From Pycnopodia helianthoides (Eukaryota; Echinodermata; Asteroidea; Forcipulatida; Asteriidae), in NCBI GenBank assembly GCA_032158295.1, contig CM063244.1, positions 27,893,848 to 27,957,847 of the forward strand: 64,000 nucleotides of DNA, in the 5' to 3' direction. Of the stretch, positions 22,501 to 33,493 are shown in pieces; the first letter of the stretch is position 1, and every line of letters starts with the position of its first letter. The notes beneath the pieces were generated by a model. That model saw only the letters and a list, made by a program, of their open reading frames with translations. It ran no database searches and had not been told where the DNA came from. Both the position numbers and the translations under genes were made by a program.

Positions 22501-24303
22501 GTGTTCTTATCCGCTCGGCCACGACACGCCATATGAACAAAATCCATCCGCAACTTACCGTCAATAACTTCCCTGCCATTTATCCTGGAATGGTTTGCAG
22601 AGGGTGTCTAAGTCATTCCCATTGGGTTGATGAGGTCAAGTTTGCCATACATAGGTGTATCAAAATGTATTGATATCCTTGATTCATTGAAGGCCTGGGC
22701 CCAATTTCATAGCGCTGCTTAACGGTAAGCAAATTTCGTGCTAACTGTAGTAGAAAAATTTGCTTAAGCATTAAGCGTATTTCACAGGTTAGCAAGAAAA
22801 TAAGGCGGTCATCTTGCGCAATCACCATGTATTTGCATTGTTATGTCAGTCATTTTCGTGCAGTAATCACCGGGAGGTTAGCAGCGCTATGAAATAGAAA
22901 ATCATGCAGTAAGCACAGAATCGGCCGTTACGCAGCTCTATGAAATTGGGCCTTGCACAGTAGACAGTCATCATACTCGCCCATGTTTGTTGGCCCGGGT
23001 AAAACAAGGGCTTCTCTGTGTTCTCCCATTGTTGTTTTTTTTAGCGACGTCCTCATTAGTTTTGTACACGAACGTGAAGCGAGGACGTCCTCGCTCTGTC
23101 AAAACATCGCAATCCCTTCTGTGTTGAAGTCCTCGTTGTCATTGGGTAGAGACGCACCTGGGTTACATTCCGCTTGCGTAAATGTTGCAAATAATTTCTG
23201 GTGGGAGAAGGTGTGCGCTGCCAAAGGTGACAAACTTTAGCAACAGACAGTGAACCAGTCTGCGATGTTTGCGAATGCTTTAAAAATGGCCGTACATTTT
23301 AAAGGTGGCAGAAAGTCAAGTTTTGTTGTCACCAAATCAATTGGAATGTATTTTATCAGTGGTGGGTATATTGTGAGTTTGTTGGGATACAGTTTCTTTT
23401 TGTAACTGAATAATAAGTAGGAACTTTGAAATTTTAAGAAATGACTGTGGGCCGCCATATTGGGTTGTTTCATATTGGTACTCACATAAGCCAACCATCA
23501 AGCTTGAACGTGTGCATAAATTTGTGCTATATCATCAGGCAAGTGGAACGTAATCCAGGTTCCATTTTCAATGTTTTTTTCTCTCTCTTTTTTTTTGGGG
23601 GGGGGGGTGTTTAGACTCTTAAAATATCTATTCGCATAAGAGTACTGCAGCCCAGGTTCCATTTTCTATGGACCTGTGTATTTTTTATTTATTTTTGAAG
23701 ACTTCTAAAAAATATCAAAGAAAACATTATTTTCCTCCCTTTGAAACAGACAATGAAATCTTCAAGTTTGAGACCATCCTTGAGCTGTGGCAGGAAGCGA
23801 GCATCAAAGACTCTCAATCCAGACTCGTTCTGATTCAAGATGCAAACAGCTGTGTAGACTGGCTGAAACAGATCCCTAAGAACACTACCAACGTCATCGG
23901 GATGCAGGCGTGCAAGATAGACAAATCCAAAGACCCCGAGACCGGGGCGTCGGTAGCCGTCGGGGACTTCACTCAGGAATGGGTAGACTTCAACTGCTCC
24001 TCGGACGCCAGCCACACGGCAACATGGAAGGAAGCAGGGAGGAGTGTGAAAGCTGTTTATGCCGTTTCACATATGTGGAGTGAGTTTGAATTCCACCGCC
24101 CGACAGATGAGGACATCGAGGAGCACTGGCAGCAGAGCTTCCCACGCTTGACACACCCGCTAATTAAAGTCCTCAGGATTCCAAGTGCACTGGACAAGTA
24201 CAATTGTTCGTCTTGCTGGAACTGCTTGAAACGTTGGAAGATGAAGTGGTTACCCCCTCATGTGATCAACACGGGACATGGTTTTAAGCTGGTTAGATCA
24301 TGA
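19562..24303 (+). CDS. TMEM168: TMEM168, multi-pass membrane protein, canonical full-length copy
   Basis: Coding exons 19562-20832, 21243-21517 and 23750-24303 join in phase to 699 aa, close to the roughly 697 aa of vertebrate TMEM168. The family is a poorly characterised multi-pass protein of internal membranes. Seen: about ten to twelve hydrophobic segments between residues 33 and 400, with conserved blocks VEIFELVGFS (154-163), DPVLDLYYCSLS (235-246) and MAAKGMRFF (344-352), then a soluble C-terminal region. That region holds YLVYYSGH (498-505), SRLVLIQDANSC (539-550), a GDFTQEWVDFN block, and a C-terminal end with INTGHGFKLV. The ATG at 19562 was chosen because its MHSVRYLTSH leader resembles the vertebrate N terminus; a second ATG lies at 19616. 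A probable acceptor at 19461-19464 means the exon starts at 19465 with a short 5'UTR. Intron 2 (2.2 kb) contains a SINE and a foldback element. This copy differs clearly from the array copies downstream and looks like the conserved ortholog. Confidence 0.95.
22105..22530 (-). mobile_element. tRNA-derived SINE in TMEM168 intron 2
   Basis: On the minus strand the head GGCGTGTCGTGGCCGAGCGG and box B-like GGGTTCGAGTCCCGG are followed by a long tail ending in AAGAACTCAATATTATTAATA. It occupies part of the large intron 2 of the canonical TMEM168 gene. Confidence 0.7.
22697..22952. mobile_element. CAATTTCAT-type foldback in TMEM168 intron 2
   Basis: Ends GGGCCCAATTTCATAGCGCT and CAGCTCTATGAAATTGGGCC are inverted; about 255 bp with no coding sequence. 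Confidence 0.8.
23575..23612. repeat. T-rich and G-run tract in TMEM168 intron 2
   Basis: CTCTCTCTTTTTTTTT followed by ten or more G. Low-complexity sequence shortly before exon 3. Confidence 0.8.
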
Positions 24304-24440
24304 CCTTCGTGAATCGGTTGACCACTTTGTAGGAGACGACTTTTAGATGTATGTAGGCCGTGACTGTCAAGACTAAACCCCGACTGATCAAGGCCAGATC
24401 TTCAACATTAACCAGGACATAATTCCAGAGAGCTGCTTAA

Positions 24441-24446
24441 AATAAA
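24441..24446 (+). terminator. Polyadenylation signal AATAAA, TMEM168
   Basis: AATAAA about 140 bases after the TMEM168 stop codon at 24301-24303. It is the first such hexamer downstream, so it is the likely poly(A) signal. Confidence 0.5.
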
Positions 24447-24466
24447 TACCGCATGAATGCTTCACT

Positions 24467-24847
24467 TACAGGGAAGGTATACGATTGGTAGTCACTCTAA
24501 AAATTTGTGGCAATAAAAACTTACTTGGTTAGAAGTACAGCAACTTTTAGATAGTATAAAGCAGTTAGAGAAATATTTCAATTCCAAATAATGTGGATAT
24601 GGAAAAAGATGTCAGTTTTTATCCCCCAAAATTTGAATCTGAGAAACGTTTCTCAGATTGTGTCTTCCTATTGGGGATTATTCTTCATACGTGGACATAA
24701 TCGCTCCAGATTTTTGGCGATATCTCAAAGCACTACCACCTTTTGAAATGAAATTTTCACAGGTTAGTTTTATTGTGTACATCTACATATATAGGATTAA
24801 AACAATCGAACGGTGCCAAAAACCTAAAGGTATACTTTGCCTTTAGG
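24467..24847. mobile_element. Inverted-repeat element, family D (no clear TTAA)
   Basis: Interior closely matches 7241-7623 (ATTTTTGGCGATATCTCAAA, TTTTGAAATGAAATTTTCAC). Ends are AAGGTATACGATTGG and AAAGGTATACTTTGCCTTT. It lies just after the TMEM168 poly(A) signal. Confidence 0.65.
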
Positions 24848-24849
24848 GA

Positions 24850-26880
24850 ATTGCTTTCAAATTGTTAGAATGGCGACTAATAACCTAAGAAAATCTGATA
24901 AAGAAGTGAGAAACTGAACAGTATCAGGAGGAAGAAGACTTGATTAGTAAAGTTTTACATAAAGGCCTGATGTTTCATTCTTAGAGCTGTTCAGAATAAT
25001 AATTTTCGAAATTGTTTTGACCCATCTACCCAAGGTTTTAGCCAGGATTTAGTAAAAAAGGGTGTCCACATTTTCTGGAAATTTAAAAACTGGGTGTCAA
25101 AATTGTTCAGTTGCATTTACATTTACATGAAATTGACAAACAAAACAGGGTGTCCAAAAGACACCAACCCACCCCCTTATTTTGATTTTTAAAAATATTG
25201 TCAGACTATTTAATATACCCAATACAATGAAGAACAAAGAAATGCCTCAAATAAAGCAGATATTTGAAACAAATTTTATCCCAGCTCAAAGTTTTCAATG
25301 GTTTTCCTGGCTTCCAGCAGGCAACTTTTTGAGTTGAAATCAAAGGGAAAACCCTCGCCATCTTCCAAAGGGGACGGAGGTTGGCTTTTTGAAACAAAGT
25401 TGACTGTTCCCCAATTATTTTGAATTGAAAACTGAATTTCGAAATTTCAATTTTGAAAAAAAGATCGGCATTTTTAAACAGTGATTATTCTGAATGGCCC
25501 TTCAAAAGAGCAATGAAGTTTTTGGTGGAGAAGGGAAGCTCTACAAGGAAAATATTCAACGTCCTTTGTGGCAATTCAGAGGGCACCAAGGCAATGCTGA
25601 GGGGCATGAGGCAACTGCCTCAACTGCCTCCAATAGACCTTCTCTTTTGTTGATCAACAAACCGCGCTGGTTGGCATGGAAGGCCGAATGTTAGCAAAAC
25701 ACTCAATCGTGTTAACAGATGTTTCAACAAAAATCAATATTTTCTGCAAACTTTCAATTGAGTAGAGTACCTCTCATGATTGGTTGCTTTGTTTCCAACA
25801 AATTCAACACTTTTTTTGAATATTTGTGTAACATTGTTAAAAACTGTGGCTATCTGTTTTTGTTTTGCATTTATGGCTTTCCATAGTTTTCCGACCTCGG
25901 TTGGCAAAAACTTGGGCTGTGACGTTGCAAAAGAAAGGTCTATAAGATTGGATACCTACCACAGAGAGTACACAGCTTACTATTTTGATAATACAAAAAA
26001 GACAGGAAATAACTTGGTGTAAACGTTAAGCCTTTCATGTGCCGACCGGTCGCTAGCGACCGGTTTAAATCCCTGCAGACCAATAGTTGTAAAACAAAAA
26101 TGAAAGATCCCACGGCCACACAGTTTTCAGAATGGGAAAGAGGACTTTTTAGGGCACTGTCCAGTTTTTTGGGGGGGGGTTGGTGATTTGCAAAAGTTGA
26201 GTGAACAATTAATGTGTCCATATGATCGATTTATCACAAAAATAAATGGTGCATGAAAGGGTTAACCAATGGAACTGTACGCACTTGTGGTTAGTATTTA
26301 GTAGTTTTATAACAATAATTTAAAGTTCATAACAACTTTGGTGTTGTCAGTTTCTAGATGTTTTGGATTTCCCCCAACCAAATATAAAAAATGTCGTAAA
26401 AGTTGAAATTTTGTTAATGTGTTTTGTTAGTTTGTCCCTTTTTAATAGCACTCTCAACATTTGCAAGATAATACTTTGTTGATATTGTCAGTGATTTTGT
26501 ATTTGTACTTACGTTGCTACATTTATATATTTGAGAGTTTAATATATGTAAAAGCTTACTTGAATCTTGAGACACTGCAAGATGAAGTCCGATTCCACTT
26601 ATCCTAAAGAGATATTGACCACATTATTTATTATTATTGTTATCTGAGAATGAAATCATGGGGTCCTCAAAAGTGACTGGCACTGTAACTTGAAGGCCTG
26701 AACGTACCTGTGTAGAGAAGATGATATAGAAATGTCAGTTTTAGATGCGAGTGGAAAACCCCATTAGGGACAACCCACGCATGCCACAGCAATCCAACAA
26801 AGATCCGTGTGGTTATTCATTTTTTTCTCAAAAGTTTGGCATTCAAGTTTGATTAGATGTTTTTTGAGGAAGTGAACACT
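24850..26880. other. Intergenic stretch without recognised gene
   Basis: Contains two related segments with GGGTGTCCACATTTTCTGG and GGGTGTCCAAAAGACACC (about 25060-25170), and a 20-bp perfect palindrome at 26045-26064. ORFs of 60-93 aa show no recognisable family. Confidence 0.6.
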
Positions 26881-26884
26881 TTTA

Positions 26885-27055
26885 AGAAGTAATTTTACCG
26901 GTAAAACTTGCGGATACAACTGTGTTTGAACGGCTTGAAAGGAGCAGTGTAGACTGGTCGAAGCACGGAGACCGTACCATTGGCTCCTCTCAGAGCCAAT
27001 ATTCCTTCCAAAGGAGATTTATACCTGGTTGTACCTGCAAGTTTTACATAGTTAC
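26885..27055. mobile_element. Short inverted-repeat element
   Basis: AAAACTTGCGGATACAAC near the left end is mirrored by GTTGTACCTGCAAGTTTT near the right end. The interior has an inner pair (GGAGCAGTG..., ATTGGCTCCTC). About 170 bp. Confidence 0.6.
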
Positions 27056-27059
27056 TTCT

Positions 27060-27870
27060 GAGTGTCCACACCTTGCAAAGTAGGGTCCTAGATTGGTTTT
27101 TGTCAATGTAATGCTGTTTATTGGCAAAAAATTTTCAACAAAGATACAATAAAAGTCACGTGTGAAAGTTTCAGCTGAATACAGTGTCTACTTGCTTAGA
27201 AAACAGCAAAAAAAAAATCACAATACTCTCACAAGAACTTCAAATCCATCAATGTTAGTTGTTACGCAAGGTGACAGCGGGTACCAACCACATCTCTGGC
27301 TGCAGCATTCAGGAACATACACCAACCCTCAGAAATCTGAGAAACAATTCATCTCAGGTTTAAATGTTGTTGTATTTTTGTTATCAACGGGGGCTTTCAG
27401 ATGAAACAATTTCGCCGGATGCTTACTACCATTAGATAGAAAATCACATTTTTTTCAGGGTCATTACCAAAAAATGACCCTAACTTTAAGTGTACTTGTG
27501 TTTAAAAATATCAACAAATGGTGCAGACAAACTTTCCACTCTTGGGCCAAAAAGCATTTATTACCTGTTGAATATTTTCATGTAAAGGTTTTTGTACGAA
27601 GTACATTGTCTGTTTATTTCTATTTTGTGAAAACCCTTCTTTCTACAAAGAAATTTGATCCATCGTATGTTCTTGTAATGTGTGCTGTGCACTGCTGTTG
27701 TCCCAAACAAAAAGTGTTTATGAAAATGAAATCTTGAAAGTTTGCAGTTGGCTTAATACATTATAATTTATATTTTTACTGTGATTTACACAAGTTTCCA
27801 AAGATAGAACACAAAAAGTGCAATAATGCCAAAGGAGGATCCTCCTATTTTATGTAAGCCCCTCTCATAT
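27060..27870. other. Intergenic stretch without recognised gene
   Basis: AT-rich sequence; ORFs of about 80 aa look random. Nothing further recognised. Confidence 0.5.
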
Positions 27871-27874
27871 ATAC

Positions 27875-28405
27875 TTAAAGGGTGTACACAACATTGGTAA
27901 GATTGAAAGTATAAATGGTCATAGATTTACACATAGCTTACATTTAAATTATAATAAAAAGATGGTCATGGTGAAAAACAACCCTTTAGTTCTGATCTTG
28001 AGAGTCCAAAACCTAATGTTTGAAAACAGTGGAAACATATATAGTGTTTTTATTACTGTTTTCTCAGGACTCCGCTGACCAATCGTTCGATCCATTAAGC
28101 CCCACCCCCTTGAACATATTGACCAATCACAGCATTGGCTGCTTTACCGCTGCACACGTGGGCAGCACATGTGCATCTCTCCAATGCCACCCTCGCGACA
28201 TGAACGGCACGCTTTTAGTACACGCAAACATTTTTACTTTTCTAATGAGATTTTAGCGTGTCGGACTTTTGGTGGCTACTAGCCAAGGTTGTGATTAGTC
28301 AACGTAAAGGGGTGGAGCTTAATGGATCGGTCTATTGAGCTTCAACTTTCACAAGTTGTATGTTGGGTCATACAAAGTGTGGATACTGGTCTTCGACAAT
28401 GGGAA
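27875..28405. mobile_element. TTAA-type element (family C-like) carrying a nested insertion
   Basis: Left end TTAAAGGGTGTACACAACATTGG. The far end is eroded around GTGTGGATACTGGTCTTCGA (28378-28397). The interior is interrupted at about 28067-28338 by a second inverted-repeat element, listed separately. Confidence 0.6.
28067..28338. mobile_element. Nested inverted-repeat element
   Basis: Left arm GATCCATTAAGCCCCACCCC (from about 28088) and right arm AGGGGTGGAGCTTAATGGATC (to about 28328) are inverted copies bounded by GACCAATC and GGATCGGTC. The element is about 270 bp, non-coding, and inserted into an older TTAA-type element. Confidence 0.7.
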
Positions 28406-28860
28406 AAGTAGAATAAAATGTCACCGCTTCATTTTTGCAAAGTACCAGCATAGGTGAAATTCTTCTAAAATTCTTTGTTCTGGTAGAACGTATTTCGCTG
28501 TAAATAATTATTGAAACTTTGTACATTGCATGTTATGGTTCGGTACAAGTTTATGGCATAATGCTACAATACATACATGTACACAATACATGTAGTTGGC
28601 CCATCACAAAACCATATTCAAAGAGAGCCGTTGTAATTTTTATCCCCAACTAGACACTTGCCTTGTGAAAGTATACTTTGTTTGTTAAGTCTTAAATTTG
28701 TAAATATTTAGAGCAACGATGTTATAAAGCAAAGTAATAAAGGGGACAAAAGTCTCTGATACTAAAAAATAAAAAGTCATACTTGTACAGCGTTGTTTTG
28801 TTTTTTATAGAAATGTAAGTTTAGGGCAAGTCCAAGACATATTTCCCTCATGGTTACATA
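28406..28860. other. Intergenic stretch without recognised gene
   Basis: AT-rich, with no repeat or exon that I could support. Confidence 0.5.
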
Positions 28861-28862
28861 TC

Positions 28863-29396
28863 ATCACCGTTTTCACGAAGAGCCACTTATGTCCAAACGC
28901 TTATTTGAGATTTACATTTTACGCTATGCTTGGCTTAAAACTGCAAAATCTGCATACTAGCCACGGTTTGCAGTTAAAAATCTATCATATGATTCTGTAT
29001 AAGTTTAACTTCTACATTGACTAACTCATTTCTGTAGCTATATTGGCTAATTGCCCAAAGTAATTAGTCAAAGATACGTGGCTCTTCGTGAAAACGAAAA
29101 AGTGAGATGACCTACTTAAACACCTCACTGGAAAACGTATTAAACATAGGAAAGGGGCGCGTGTGTCACGTGATAACGCGCGCGCGCGAAGATAGGTGGC
29201 TGTTCGTGAAACGTGAAAAACAACTTTTGCTACATTTTATGCTCTTCTGTTACAACGTATTGCAATGTGTTTTCGGGGCCGATGGCTGTTCGTGAAAACG
29301 TAAAATTCATTCATTGAGATAAAGGCCCCTTCCTGTAATAGTCAATAATTTGTCAATAAAAGATAGGTGGCTCTTCGTGAAAACGGTGACGATATT
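28863..29396. mobile_element. Inverted-repeat element with repeated inner motif
   Basis: Left end ATCACCGTTTTCACGAAGAGC and right end GGCTCTTCGTGAAAACGGTGA are inverted. The motif GTGGCT(C/G)TTCGTGAAA recurs at about 29079, 29196, 29279 and 29368. The interior also carries a (CG)n tract at 29176-29187. Confidence 0.75.
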
Positions 29397-29799
29397 TAAC
29401 ACACCATTTTAGTAAAATTTATATCATCCAAAATACTAAAAACGTATAAAATCATGTGAGTATTCTCCACATCTGTACCCAAAAATGAAGTAAAAATCAC
29501 TGAAATTAATGACTATCGATTTCTTTTCAGAGTGTTCAACTTTCTGAATCTCCCATACGTAGGTAACTGCGTGAATTCTTGGATTTGCTCTTTTATCTTA
29601 ATTTATATTACTCTTATTATTTCTGGTAATGAAACCATGGATGCCTCATAAGTGAACTTAATCACTGTAGATCGCAGGCCTGAGGAAACTTGTAACAGGG
29701 GTGCTTGCTATGTGAACCAGAAATTCTGGGATTAACTCTGATTCTTCCATGATAAGTGTTTTGGGTGTTTTTTTTAAATATGCACTACCAATCCTAGTA

Positions 29800-29965
29800 C
29801 ATGGGACGGACTGCTTAATGTCCTACCCGAAGGACAAAGCAATTATGATAAAGTATTTTGCTCAAGGACACAAATGCCTCGACCGGAACTTGAACCCACA
29901 CTCCTTTGATCAGAAACACCAGAGCTTGAGTCCGGTGCTCTTAACCACTCGGCCACGACACAATG
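29800..29965 (-). mobile_element. SINE head fragment
   Basis: Minus-strand TGTGTCGTGGCCGAGTGG at the right edge with box B-like GGGTTCAAGTTCCGG, then CAAAGTATT-type tail sequence. It is a degenerate copy of the same tRNA-derived family. Confidence 0.6.
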
Positions 29966-30662
29966 GGGGTGGGGAGCACCCCTTCCACAACCAGAATTTG
30001 AGTCAAATACATTTGACCCCTTGACCTCTACACTTTACAGAAGTGTTAGTGTGTGTTTGTGTGTTTTACAAACAGCAAATATTTTAGTTACACTTAATTT
30101 ATTCAAGTCATTGTATAGACACATACAATTACAATGAACATACATGCACTGAAACATGTTAAAGGTAGCATACATCTTCCTTTTTTGGGGGGGGGGAGGG
30201 GTTCAAATTAATTTCTGTTCACTTGTTTTTCAATGAACGCACCATACAGCAAACCTATGGAATCTCAACCAAACACAGTGATTCCAAAATTGAGAAAAAC
30301 TTTAGTAACAGTTTATCTTTTAGCAGGTATGCAGACCTGATATTTTATCTTTGAGAGAGTACATGTGTACTTCAACACTATTTTCCTCTTGTACAGAAGT
30401 AAACCCCCCCCCTTCCTAAAATCCTCTAAAGAATTCCTGAGATTCCCAGAACACAACAAATACACAATAGGAAGGTGTGGGGGGCCGGGTTCACCGTGCC
30501 ACATATCGAGCGCCAAATGCTTTTGTTCAAAGGTAGGGATTTGCCTTATCATTAGAAATCTGATCTTGCAACATCATGTGATCTGTCAGTAGCTGTTTCA
30601 AAATGAAAATGTGTTTGTGTGACTAAATTAATTGTAAATGCATGCAGTCTTTAAGCCTTTTT

Positions 30663-31012
30663 TTAAGCAAATGTACAACATTGGTAATTTTCAAAGACTA
30701 GCATCCACACTTTAGGTGACCCAACATTTACATGAAATAACAAACCTATGAAATGTTAAGCTCAATCGTTCTTTGGAGTCATGATAGTGAAAAACCCCAT
30801 TATATGTTTTCACTGTTTTTAAACATTGGGTTTTGGACACGCACAATAAAGACTAATTGTTTTACTTATTTCCTAAAAACTATAGCATTTCAAGCAAAAC
30901 TATTTCAAGGGAAGTTTTCCACTATGACCATCTTTATACCATGTAAGTTATGTGCAAATCTGTGAACATTTGTATTTTCAATCTTACCAATGTTGTACAG
31001 TACACCCTTTAA
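30663..31012. mobile_element. TTAA-flanked element, family C (diverged)
   Basis: Left end AGCAAATGTACAACATTGG and right end CCAATGTTGTACAGTACACCC, with TTAA on both sides. It is a diverged member that shares the interior GAAATAACAAACCT and GTGAACATTTGTATTTT with the other family C copies. Confidence 0.75.
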
Positions 31013-31110
31013 GTTTTTGTGATAAATCCGAAGTTTTTCTCAATATTGGAATCACTGTGTTTGGTTGAGATTCCATAGGTTTGCTGTATGGTGCGTTCAT
31101 TGAAAACAAA

Positions 31111-31312
31111 GATGAGAAGTTCAGATTTTACAACACATGATCCCTGGCCCAAGCATAGTGCACAAAACATATCAAATGTGATGCATTGAAATGTTTAGTT
31201 GATCTAGGCCAGGACTTGATTGTGCAATACTTCTTGTGAGCACCAGCCAGGAGTGATTACTGTAATGGGGAAATTCCAGACACATTTTCTGAAAAATTTG
31301 CCAGCCATACTG
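31111..31312 (+). promoter_or_regulatory. Truncated duplicate of the TMEM168-array promoter
   Basis: This block closely repeats the sequence at 31858-32055 (CCCTGGCCCAAGCATAGTGC, then GAGCACCAGCCAGGAG) but stops at GCCAGCCATACTG, just before where the TATA box should be. The following 31320-31780 also contains a doubled segment (GTGGCTCATAAA near 31388 and again near 31718), so this is a local tandem duplication of about 750 bp. Probably inactive as a core promoter. Confidence 0.6.
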
Positions 31313-31857
31313 AATTAAAGACTGCTCTACAACATTTGAGTTTAAGTTGACATTTGAGTTTGAGTTTTGAGTTTAAGTTGACCTGATTGTGGCTCATAAA
31401 ATTGATGCCACTGTGTCAAATCCTTATTCCTCCATGGTCAAATACAGTGTGTGCATGATTGTATGCATGACTGCAGAACGTATTAGCTATGCCGACTGCA
31501 TGCCCTTGATACATGTAGGAATGTGAAGTATGTTCAAAGGTACATGTAGGGTATTCCCCTATGGTGAACAGCTGTTTTAAAATGAAAATGCTTTGTTTGA
31601 CTATAAGTATAAGTAGTGAATGCATGCAATCTCAAAGCCTTTTTACAAAATTGCTATCAATCAGAATGACAGACTGTTTTTCGACATTTGAGTTTGCTAC
31701 AATTGTCCCCGCTGTTTGTGGCTCATAAATTAATGCCACTTTGATGTCAAGTGGTGTGTGATTGTATGCCGACGAATAGCTTTGTTGACTGTATAGTCCT
31801 TGTATGACTGTATTTTTTAAGAGGTACCCCGGTACATGTAAAAGGGACTTCCCCAAA

Positions 31858-32214
31858 GATGAGAAATTCAGATTTTACAACACATGATCCCTGGCCCAAG
31901 CATAGTGCACAAAACATCGAATGTGATGCAATGAAATGTTCAGTTGATCTAGGCCAGGACTTGATTGTGCAATACTTCTTGTGAGCACCAGCCAGGAGTG
32001 ATTACTGTAATGGGGAATTTCCAGACACATTTCCTCGAAATTTGCCAGCCATACTGTCAGGGCTATATAAACAAACGATAGACTAGACCTAGAGTCAGTG
32101 TGGTACTCTATAGCAGTCAAACAGAAAGGACCAGTGTCAATGAATGGAGACGGAAATGTTCTGCAACTGAGATTTTCACACTTTTCTTGTTGACTACAAT
32201 ATTTTTTTGTGGAG
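31858..32214 (+). promoter_or_regulatory. TATA promoter and noncoding exon 1 of decayed TMEM168 copy
   Basis: TATATAA at 32064-32070 is followed by a block shared with the other array copies (CTAGACCTAGAGTCAGTG, then CTGCAACTGAGATTTTCACA) and a GGAG|GTAAGA donor, so the exon ends at 32214. The transcription start is probably about 30 bases after the TATA box. The next acceptor is CAG at 33491-33493, ahead of the pseudogene ORF. The same arrangement precedes the 42-kb and 54-kb genes, which supports its identity. No RNA evidence is available here. Confidence 0.6.
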
Positions 32215-33493
32215 GTAAGATTTATTTTGTGAATTGAATATAACATTTGTGTAATGTTTACCAGGATTTTATGCCAATCATGCATGCCGTGTGTACAAAT
32301 CCTTGCGTTGGCCATTGTTTCATCAGAAGTTCTCCTCTAATGGCAGCCGGATGACATTAATGCATAATTATAAGCTCTATCTTGAACTAAAGTAAGAAGA
32401 AACACAATTTAACTACCACTGAAGCTAATAATAAGGCATCTGATCACTGATTGATAAAATGTGTTAAAATGTCTATTGCCTTGGTGCCCCTCTTATATAA
32501 CATGGAGCATTATAGAAACATCCGACTAAAGATTTGAGATTCATGTTGTTGTTTTGCTTTGTGGTTTTTGTATACAAATCTGAACAAAGCCGGCATTTGC
32601 TCAAAACACAAGATGATAGTGATGTTCTACTTCAACAGACAAGTATGGGCTCTACATATGATATGTCTGCCGACATTTGGCCCTTATGTTATGAGCTTCT
32701 AACCGGTGTCAACAAGATAAGCCAAAAAAAGGGAGAGAAAATGTTTTTCTGTAGGTGGCCCATACACAAAATACCCGCCTGCCAAAATATGTTTTTCAAT
32801 GTTCACTGAAAACTCACCTTATTTCAAGAAATGTTCAAAGGTTGGTATAATTAATGGTGTGTTTATCAAAAGAAAAATAACATGAATATTTATAGACCTC
32901 TTGCATAGGTCGTTACACTGGGGTCAAACAACGTACAACTCTCAGCCAATGATAGGTCTTCATTTGACCCCAGTCAGCGAGGGCACTGTTTGAGCTTGTG
33001 ATGTCATCGAGGCTCTAATAATAAATCTTTAAAAAAGAATTTAAATCGTGTAACATCCCTTTATTTCCAGCCAACATACATTACTTGTGCATACATAATG
33101 CAACAACACTGAGACTCTCAATCAAGCACCACTGCAACCAGCCGGCTGTTTCATGGTAAGCAAATTTTCTACGCTAAGCAAATTTCCTCATTACAGATTA
33201 GGAATTTTAACCTACATGTTTGAACTTGTGATGTCATCGAGGCTCTGATTAATTACTCTTTAAAATAAAAATTAAAAATTCTGTAATATCCCTTTATTTC
33301 CAGCCAACATACATTACCTATGCATGCATAAAGTAACAACATTGACGCTCAAGCACCACTGCAACCAGCCAACAGTTTCATGGTAAGCAGATTTTCTATG
33401 CTAAGCAATTTCCCCATGACAGCTTAGGAATTTTAGCCCTTTTAAAAAAATTAAATTTGCCTCTAAAAAAATGTTTTTCTTTCTACATCACAG

